Notes under the pieces: generated by a model
What the model saw: only the letters and a program-made list of their open reading frames with translations
Told to the model about the DNA's origin: nothing
Database searches by the model: none
Shown here: one piece after another, positions 57,052 to 64,000 of the stretch
Layout: each line of letters begins with the position of its first letter
Position numbering within the stretch: position 1 is the stretch's first letter
DNA from: Phlebiopsis flavidoalba
Taxonomy: Eukaryota > Basidiomycota > Agaricomycetes > Polyporales > Phanerochaetaceae
Direction of reading: 5' to 3'
DNA length: 64,000 bases
Assembly (NCBI GenBank): GCA_035772785.1
Contig: JAOCPU010000007.1
Coordinates: 562,001-626,000, forward strand
Program-made: the position numbers and the translations under genes

Positions 57052-60000
57052 ATGGCCTCCACTACTGCCCTGGACGAGTCGCCCGTGCTCACGCGCGGAC
57101 GCACCGAGAGTGATATTTCGCTCAGGAAGATCGACGAGGAGAAGGCACCGGGCGAGAATGTCTACGAGAAGGAGGTTCCGTATGATGATGCCCTCGAGCG
57201 AGGAAGTAGAGCCTGCTATTATTGAGAAGGCAGAGGATGTTGCTATCAAGGTAAGCACTCGACCTCTCTCACGCATGATTTGACACCAATCGTTCAAACC
57301 TGTTCCTTCTGTAGGTCATCTCGGCCCAGGATGATCCTACCCTCCCGGTGGTGGACCTTCAGGACGATGTTCCTGGGTCTCGGCCTGAGTATCTTCAGCG
57401 CTGTACTTGCTACGATCTACACTTTCAAGCCTCAGGTGAGTGATCAATCTGGATGCCATAGAACGCAAACCTGATGGGCCTTTCAGAATGCCAGTGTTTC
57501 GCAGTTGTTCTGTCTTATTATCGCCTATGTCCTCGGCGAAGGAATGGCTTGTGAGTAATGCTCTTTCTCTTGTTTTTCTATGTATGATAGCTCATGTTAC
57601 TTAGCTTTCATCCCCAGAAGAGGTTGGCTCAAGTATCTAAATCCTGGGCCGTTCAATATCAAGGGTAAGTTTGACTTTCTGGTGCTATGTAAAGCTTTGC
57701 TAATATTTGACCTACTTCTAGAGCATACCGCAATCGTCATTATGGCCTCTACCGCCTCCTCGGTGGCTATCGCTATGGAGATCATTGCTGCTATCGGTAT
57801 GTTGACTTCGACGCTTACTCGTAAAGTGACCCTAAACCTCATCCTTCTGCAGACTTGTTCTACAGCACCAAGTTGAACGCAGCAGTTGCGATATTCCAGA
57901 TCTTTGCCAGTCAAATGCTTGGCTACGGCATGGCTGGTATCCGTGCGTCATCTTTGCATCATCTCATCCGCAAGCGTGCTCATTGTCGTGTAGTCCGTAC
58001 GCTGTTGGTCTACCCCACCTAGTGAGTACTTACCTGCGCACGTGGTATATTGTGTGTGTCGCTTACCTCTATCTTCAGCGCATTCTATCCGTCGTACATA
58101 CTCCGTCGTTACGCTCCTGCAGAGCTTACACTTTGGCGGTGCGCTTAATTAATTTTAAGCGGCGTAAAAGTACTTCTGGATTGTGGTAAGCTGCGTCGTG
58201 TTATTATCTCTCTACATAGCCTCACGAAACGCACCCTAGTTTGCGGCAATCTTCTGCTGGGAATGGATCCCCCAGTACCCGTTCCCCCTCCTGACAGCCA
58301 TTTCGGTCGTCTGTCTCATCGACAACGGTCGCACTCCCTTCATCCGCAACCTGTTTGGTGCCGGCAGCAGTAACGAGGGTATCGGCCTGTTGAGCTTCGG
58401 CACGAGCTGGACGCTGATCACCCAGGGCAACCCACTCGTCTGGCCCCTTCAAACTCGTAAGTGAGCAAGCCTGGTAGTTGGTGTCCGCAACTCAACCGTT
58501 ATTTCATGGCGATAGAGGTCAACTCATACCGTATGTGTCATGTATCTCGCTGTCCGCGTAATCTGAGCTGACTTCTTCCAGTCGGCAATGGCCATGGGCT
58601 ACCTGGTTCTCACCCTTGCCTACTACAAGAATAGCTTCGGCGCGCGCGACCTCGTATTCATGTCGACATCCCTTTTTCGGCCCCGACGGCGGCACGTACA
58701 ACCAGACCGCTATCCTGACACCCGAGAACACTCTCGACCCGACGAAGCTCGAAGCCGTGGGCCTGCCGCGCTACACAGCCACGTACGTCGTCAGCCAGAT
58801 GTGCTACAAACTTCAGTCTCGGCGCTGCGCTCGTGCACGTTGGACTGTGGCACTGGGAGGGAGCTCAAGGAGGGTAAGTGCTATCGGCCCTACCGAGCAT
58901 GCGGGAGAACCTGATCGCCAGACATAGCATTCTCGGGATTCAAGTTCCTGAAGAGTGGCCAGGATGTTGACGACGTCCATTACAAGGGTGGGTGGGATTA
59001 GTAGGAAAGGGTGCCATCGAGATGAACTGATCGTTCCGTTGCTTCCCAGAAATGCAAAAATACGCCGAAGTCCCCCAATGGTGGTACCTCATTCTCTTCT
59101 TGGTTTCCTGGGTGTTGGCATTGGATGCAGTGTACGTTCGCCGTTGTTTATGGCTTTCTCATTGACTGATTCTCACACGTGAAATTAGTACACTACGCCC
59201 GAACCTCTCATGCCGTGGTGGAGTATCATCCTCTTCACTGCTATTAGCGCGGTCATCGCCGTGTGCCTCGGCTTCAGTGAGCACCCCTCCGCACATTTCT
59301 TCGTTCCTTGTATGCTGATCGTGCATCGTATGTCAGTCACCGCGACTACCGGATTCCAGATTTCCATCAAGTACGCCATCCAAGTTCTTGCATCGTTTCA
59401 TCCATCCTGGAAAACCCACCATGTGTGTTCATCGCCCTTCCCTCCGCGCCGTCGCGGAAGTCTGATTATCGATGTCCGCCTCACCCAGCACCGTCATGTA
59501 CGTGAACTTGTACGGTAATAGCACCGCATTCCAAACTCTTGCAATGCTGCAAGGTACGTTCCGCCCTTCCGGTAAATGGACGTGATGGAGAGCTTAAAAA
59601 ATCACGTTCCGCGCAGATCTGAAGCTCGGACAGTACACCAAGCTTCCTCCGAGGGCGACGTTTGCTGCGCAAATGGCAGGATCCATCGTTGGATCTATCT
59701 TCAATTACACAAGTGAATAGACCTTGTTCTCTTTATGGTCATCCGGGGTTTCTGACGCCGTATTATTCTAGTGATGATCACCATTGTCAACAATAATCGC
59801 GAAGTTTTGCTCGACCCAGTTGGTACGCGTGTGGTACGTTCTCTTCGGTCAAAAACATAATGAGTCGGAGCTGACCCATTTTCTGTGTGTGTAGTGGAGC
59901 GGCTGGATCATCCAGCAGTACAACTCCGCATCCGTCGCGATGGGCGCCCTAGGCAAGGATCTGTAAGTTTTCACTGTTCCTGTTTGAAGCTTCTCTTCGC

Positions 60001-60578
60001 TCACCATCGCACCACGCAGTTTCACGCTCGGCAAGCCATACTGGCTTGTGCCCTTCGCAATCTTCCTCGGCCTATTCTTCCCCGTGCCCTTCTGGCTGGT
60101 CCACAAGTTCGCGAAACGCGGCTCGTGGATCTCGCGTGCCTCTGCTTACATCAACACACCCATTGTCGCGCTCTACGTCGGCTATCTGCCGTACTCAGTC
60201 AACGGCCAGTGGTGGTGCGTCTTTCTTTCCATTTCTGCGCGTGTGCATGCATTGCGATCCGCGAATGTTGACGCGGTACACAGGTCTTGTGTTGTCATCG
60301 GCTTCGCTGCTCAATGGTGGGCGCGTACGCGTCGGCCCGGATGGTTCAAGAAGTACAACTACCTGACGTCGGCCGCCCTCGACGGAGGCAGCCAAGTCAT
60401 TCTGTTCATCTTGGTAAGTTTTGTCCCTCGTTCGGCTCCCTTGGCGGGACTGACGGTGGCTTCGCGTTTCAGAGCTTTGCCGTGTTTGGCGCGAGCAATC
60501 ATGCGGTCGACTTCCCCAACTGGTGGGGCAATCAAACCCGCAAACTTGTCGGTCGACCGATGTGCGTTGACGGATTGA
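57052..60578 (+). CDS. Oligopeptide transporter, OPT family
   Basis: It starts MASTTALDESPVLTRGRTES at 57052. A cytosolic tail with DEEKAPGENVYEKEVPYDD is followed by one extra C near 57192, then EEVEPAIIEKAEDVAIK. About a dozen exons follow with spans: TMFLGLGLSIFSAVLATIYT, FCLIIAYVLGEGM, the family block YLNPGPFNIKEHTAIVIMAS (57640-57740), AVAIFQIFASQMLGYGMAGI and WEWIPQYPFPLLTAISVVCL near 58265. Then NLFGAGSSNEGIGLLSFGTS near 58350, TQGNPLVWPLQTQVNSY, AMGYLVLTLAYYKNSFGARD, FGPDGGTYNQTAILTPENTL near 58690, and EMQKYAEVPQWWYLILFLVS near 59055. Next come NMIAG-like spans, FTLGKPYWLVPFAIFLGLFF near 60025, WISRASAYINTPIVALYVGY, GLVLSSASLLNGG-like sequence, WWARTRRPGWFKKYNYLTSA near 60320, SNHAVDFPNWWGN, and a stop at 60576-60578. 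It imports tri- to pentapeptides, or related ligands, with protons at the plasma membrane. Few indels. The most nearly intact large gene here. Confidence 0.88.
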
Positions 60579-61544
60579 GCGAGGACTCTTGGAACTGCGT
60601 GGATGTTTGTGTACTGTACTGTGCAAGTATATGTGTTTCCTGTAAATACCCTTGTAGACTGTATAGTGATCGACTTTTGTGGCGGTCAAATATTCCGGAA
60701 GTCAATATCAATGGCTGCGAACCCTTCTCGCGCGCTTTGTCATCACCGTCGGCTCCTGTCAACGCCGATGGTATTAAGTCGTTCCTGTCTAGGCCTAACC
60801 AAACGAGTGTGTATGCGAGACATCTATGAATGCTTTTTTCTTGACAAACGTGTACCTAATCAATTACCCAATTTGAAGTCGTAGCACACAGCGGTGCACG
60901 TCGACTCTTGACGTCAAACACGATTTCCTGCTGTATCTAACCGTCATATTCCGCTGCGAACGGCCCTCTTGCACGTGTACGGTGTAGAGTCGCCATATGA
61001 GACCGTACCCTGGAAATGGTACTTAAGAACGGGGTTTTTTGCTCCGATCCTTCAGCATAGCTCGACCGTCTTGTTTTCTTCACAAGTACGCCGGTGTGTT
61101 TCGATCATTTCGCGAGATTATCCCTTGACCACCATCGTGCACAGAGACGCGCAACATTATGAACATCAGGTCCCTACTTGCCTCCGTCACCTTGCTTACC
61201 GTAACTGTCATGGTTGCGGCTACTCCAATGCCCTACCGCCACTGGACAAATTATCTCACCTTGCGCGATGTAAGCATTAGAGGGTTATGGTCGTAGATGT
61301 CACAATGTTAATGTAAACACGACAGCGGCGGCTCGGTAGAAAAGCGGCAGACTATTCCGTGTTGTTGCTAACGCCTATAATGAGCATCCGAACGCTGTCT
61401 AGCACACTCGTAGCGGCTGCTGTATTTTACGACATGTCTTGTATGCGTAGAAAAAATGTAGTACCTATTGAAAGTACCATTGAAAATGTTCCAGAAGGTT
61501 AGCGAAAGAGTCGGACGTCAAAAGGACGCGAGCAGCACGCAGAT
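60579..61544. other. Intergenic region downstream of OPT
   Basis: No recognisable exon. Short frames near 60600-60880 are downstream of the proposed OPT stop and look untranslated. Confidence 0.4.
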
Positions 61545-62048
61545 CTAGCCGTAGCGCTTGAGCTCAGTCACACACGACTCGATGCCCGGTCCAAAGATGT
61601 GTTTCAGTTCCTTGCCATCATCGTCGTTCAGCACGAGGCTTACCACGAGGGCGAGGCTCTTGCGCCTTGTTCTGATAAAGTGGATTTAGAGTCAATATGC
61701 CCTGATCGCTTGTGTCATTCGAGAACTTGATCCATATGGTTAAGTGTGGCGGTCGACAACGGACACGCTCGATCGATAGATGTGCCCTTTTTAGTTTTTG
61801 TGAATATGTCAGAACATACCGGTCAGTCAATTAAGCAAACCGCGAGACAGGAAGAGAATATCAAAGTACTGCGCCACGGTGGTTTTGTTGCCCAGAAGCT
61901 GAGTAAGATTGTTGTCCCACCATTCCGAAGAGCCTACACGGTCAAAAAGACTCTGGACTACGTAAACGGATGGCTGACTGAGCGAGGGGTTTACGTATCG
62001 TGTAGATGAGAGTCGCTGACGCAGATCCCAATGGCGTCTGGTATCCAC
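61545..62048 (-). CDS. Small unidentified protein
   Basis: The minus strand gives VYVVQSLFDRVGSSEWWDNN and LTQLLGNKTTVAQYFDILFL (61860-61970). After a probable intron come LTIWIKFSNDTSDQGILTLN near 61720 and, after another, SLALVVSLVLNDDDGKELKH and IFGPGIESCVTELKRYG with TAG at 61545-61547. About 130-150 codons. The coherent pieces with compatible splice sites suggest a real gene. The start (ATG near 62046) is tentative, and I recognise no family. Confidence 0.42.
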
Positions 62049-63224
62049 TTTGCAAACCTTGACTTGAGCCTCACGGCGACTCAGAGTTCGCTACTACTCG
62101 CCCATACGACGCCCGAAAGTCGCCCGCGGCGTACTTAGCGTAAGTGACATGGGATTTTCTTGAGCGTTGCGGTCTGGCCATAAATCACATGTCAGAGTTG
62201 TCTAGATGCACGCACTCGCACGTGAACTTGAATGCTGCGTAGTAGCACCTTACGAGGACTTATAAATATACTCAACGGCGGGAGTTGCATGCGCTGATCT
62301 TAAAAAGGCAACCCGACATCAGCCGGCAACGTCCGCGTCATTTTGCCGCGGTTCCCCGTTCTACGGCCTGTCGGCTCATCTCATCATGAGTGTTTGCTCG
62401 TCCTGACAACTATTTGCGACCTTATTCTGGGATTGAATGTGCGTGCACCAGTTCGCAAGCCGCTATACTGATCATGCCATTGCACGCGGTCTGACTAGAA
62501 CAACTTTGACGTCTGCCTTACTGGTTGCCTGATGCACAGAGGAAGATATCACGGACCTACTAGATGCATCGGACGATGGAAAGGGGGACCTATTTTTCTC
62601 GTACCTCCATATAAGGTTTGGCCAGATGAAACGGTAGCTGTATCGGCGGTTAATGTTCTGCGATCGCAAAGCCGCATTCGTGTGGTAGTTGGAAATCCAA
62701 ACATGAGCACTAGGCAGTTTGTGCTCGCTCTGTTAGGAGCGTCTTATGGCTTCCCAGGGTGGTGCACCGCCCGCACAAAAAACATCCAGTCGTTCCTTTC
62801 TGACTGGGCGGCCATGTCCTGAGACCTATACAGAATCATCACGCGCGCGCGCCGCTGCAGCGCCATACGCTCATCACACTGAAACAGTGAAGCATCTTCT
62901 CAATATGAATGGCAACTCCATGCCGGATTTGCATCTCGGATGCCCGAGAGCGGCGGGAAAAAAGGCGGAAATCAAACTTCAAGGAGCTGAACAACTTTGC
63001 ATCCCGCACCAACCCACGTCGCTTTCTTGACGTCTTCTTCCATTACTTGATTTTTCTCTGTTGTGTTTTGCGCCTTATAACTCGCTTGGCCAACAATCCG
63101 ACGCTCTTTTCCGCGACAGGCGTGCCTCGTGAGTTTATTTCAATTGTATGACATGTAATTTATCACTGACGGGATGGCAAGCTACCATGCAATATAATTA
63201 GTATGTAAATCCTCCGACTTTCCA
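62049..63224. other. Intergenic region before the DUF6533 gene
   Basis: A frame with EEDITDLLDASDDGKGDLFF near 62540-62600 looks protein-like and might be an exon of an unrecognised gene, but I could not connect it to neighbours. The rest shows nothing identifiable. Confidence 0.3.
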
Positions 63225-64000
63225 ATGCGAAGGGATCCTGACGTGTTATTCAGTCTACCGGCTAATTATTGCAATCTCGCCGCTCGAGGTGCGCGCACAA
63301 AGTACTTGGTCGTCGCGCGACTGACCAGATAAAGTTCTTTATATTTGGGACTATTGCGTGACATTTGGTGACGAGATACAGTACTTCTGGGGGCGAAAGA
63401 TCACACCAGCGACCGCCTTATTCATGATCAATCGATACGTCAATTTACTAATTACAATATTGGAACTCATGGAACAAGCCTCTCTTCAAACGACGAAGGT
63501 GCGCCATTATCTTCCCCATCTCGCGATGTCTACCTCTCATTCTCAAGGCCCAACGATTGTCTAGAGGTAAATACCACCTGTCGAAGCGCCTTGTAACATG
63601 AAAATGCTCAAGTTTTGACCTGTACTAGCTGTGATTGGACTGTACGAATATTGCAGACTTGCCTAGTTCTGGCACTGCTAATCGTCTCCGGTACGTCCCA
63701 CGCCACACTCGTCGAAGTTTGCCTGACCTTAATTTAATAGTCTTCGCCACGTTACGCGTTTACGCAATTTGGAATTGTAAACTGGAAGGTCGCTCTCCCA
63801 GTACTTCTTCTCTCCCTGGTTCCTCCGACACTCGCTATCGTAAGTCAAATTTCCAGAGACCTAGCGAGTACTTCTAAACCCCATGCCTTGGTACCTTGTA
63901 GTTAGTCGACTCCAGGCAAGACGTCGTGACTGCTCCTTTACCCTCGACGGGCTGTGCGGTCTACAACACCACGTCAATCCGCCCATCAGTCTATACCAAG
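63225..64000 (+). CDS. DUF6533-type membrane protein, partial at right edge
   Basis: Exon 1 (63225-63288) reads MRRDPDVLFSLPANYCNLAA and ends at a GTGCGC donor. Exon 2 gives LYIWDYCVTFGDEIQYFWGR near 63350, the DUF6533 signature (Tyr-Asp-Tyr...ThrPheGlyAspGlu...PheTrpGly), and then ATALFMINRYVNLLITILEL. Exon 3 (near 63630) gives CDWTVRILQTCLVLALLIVS. Exon 4 (near 63740) gives VFATLRVYAIWN and, after an indel near 63778, WKVALPVLLLSLVPPTLAI. Exon 5 begins after TTGTAG near 63902 and contains STGCAVYNTTS. Introns are short and start GTGCGC, GTACGT and GTAAGT. DUF6533 proteins are seven-span membrane proteins greatly expanded in mushroom-forming fungi, with no assigned role. The C-terminal half lies beyond the window. 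Confidence 0.8.

Noticed and set aside
1..64000. CRISPR arrays, bacterial operons, rRNA genes, viral genes
   Set aside because: No regularly spaced repeats, no Shine-Dalgarno-linked gene runs, no rRNA-like conserved sequence and no recognisable viral protein were seen. The intron structure is that of nuclear fungal DNA.

Overview
This window looks like nuclear DNA of a filamentous basidiomycete (Agaricomycetes). Nearly every recognisable gene is split by short GT-AG introns of about 40-70 bases. The families are typical of that class: DUF6533-type and related membrane proteins, F-box/LRR proteins, a GC-rich P450, FAD monooxygenases, OPT and MATE transporters, and intron-containing tRNA genes. 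No bacterial operon signals are seen. Many conserved reading frames are interrupted by single-base, mostly insertional, frameshifts. These hit core genes (AspRS, SAM50, OPT) as well as accessory ones, so I read them mainly as indel errors of a poorly polished long-read assembly and keep the loci as CDS. Genes are given as spans from start to stop, introns included.

Layout. 0.9-3.0 kb: AIM9-like mitochondrial kinase-fold protein (-). 3.7-4.5 kb: long GA-rich tract. 4.9-8.7 kb: ErdS, an aspartyl-tRNA synthetase fused to a DUF2156 transferase that makes ergosteryl-aspartate (-). 9.5-11.2 kb: FAD monooxygenase copy 1 (-). 11.9-15.5 kb: two unidentified genes (-). 17.2-18.6 kb: orphan multi-span membrane protein (-). 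21.3-23.4 kb: cytochrome P450 (+). 23.4-29.0 kb: gene-poor stretch. 29.0-29.9 kb: tRNA-Asp followed by a TA-flanked inverted-repeat element. 30.6-32.4 kb: FAD monooxygenase copy 2 (+). 32.5-35.0 kb: tandem array of four beta-trefoil-like domains (-). 35.4-38.6 kb: EFM7-type methyltransferase and GT61 glycosyltransferase (-). 39.0 kb: second tRNA-Asp (-). 39.6-41.1 kb: mitochondrial dicarboxylate carrier (+). 41.2-43.1 kb: unidentified gene or genes (+). 43.9-45.6 kb: FAD monooxygenase copy 3 (+), convergent with SAM50 (45.8-47.7 kb, -). 48.1-52.1 kb: two paralogous F-box genes (-). 52.8-55.8 kb: MATE transporter (+). 57.1-60.6 kb: OPT oligopeptide transporter (+). 61.5-62.0 kb: small unidentified gene (-). 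63.2 kb to the right edge: DUF6533 membrane protein (+, cut by the window).

The genes do not form one obvious pathway. Housekeeping mitochondrial genes (AIM9-like, DIC, SAM50) are mixed with accessory families. The points most worth following are the ErdS lipid-aminoacylation enzyme, the three dispersed FAD monooxygenase paralogs, the trefoil-like array, and the TIR element beside tRNA-Asp. The left ~27 kb appears clearly more GC-rich than the right ~36 kb.
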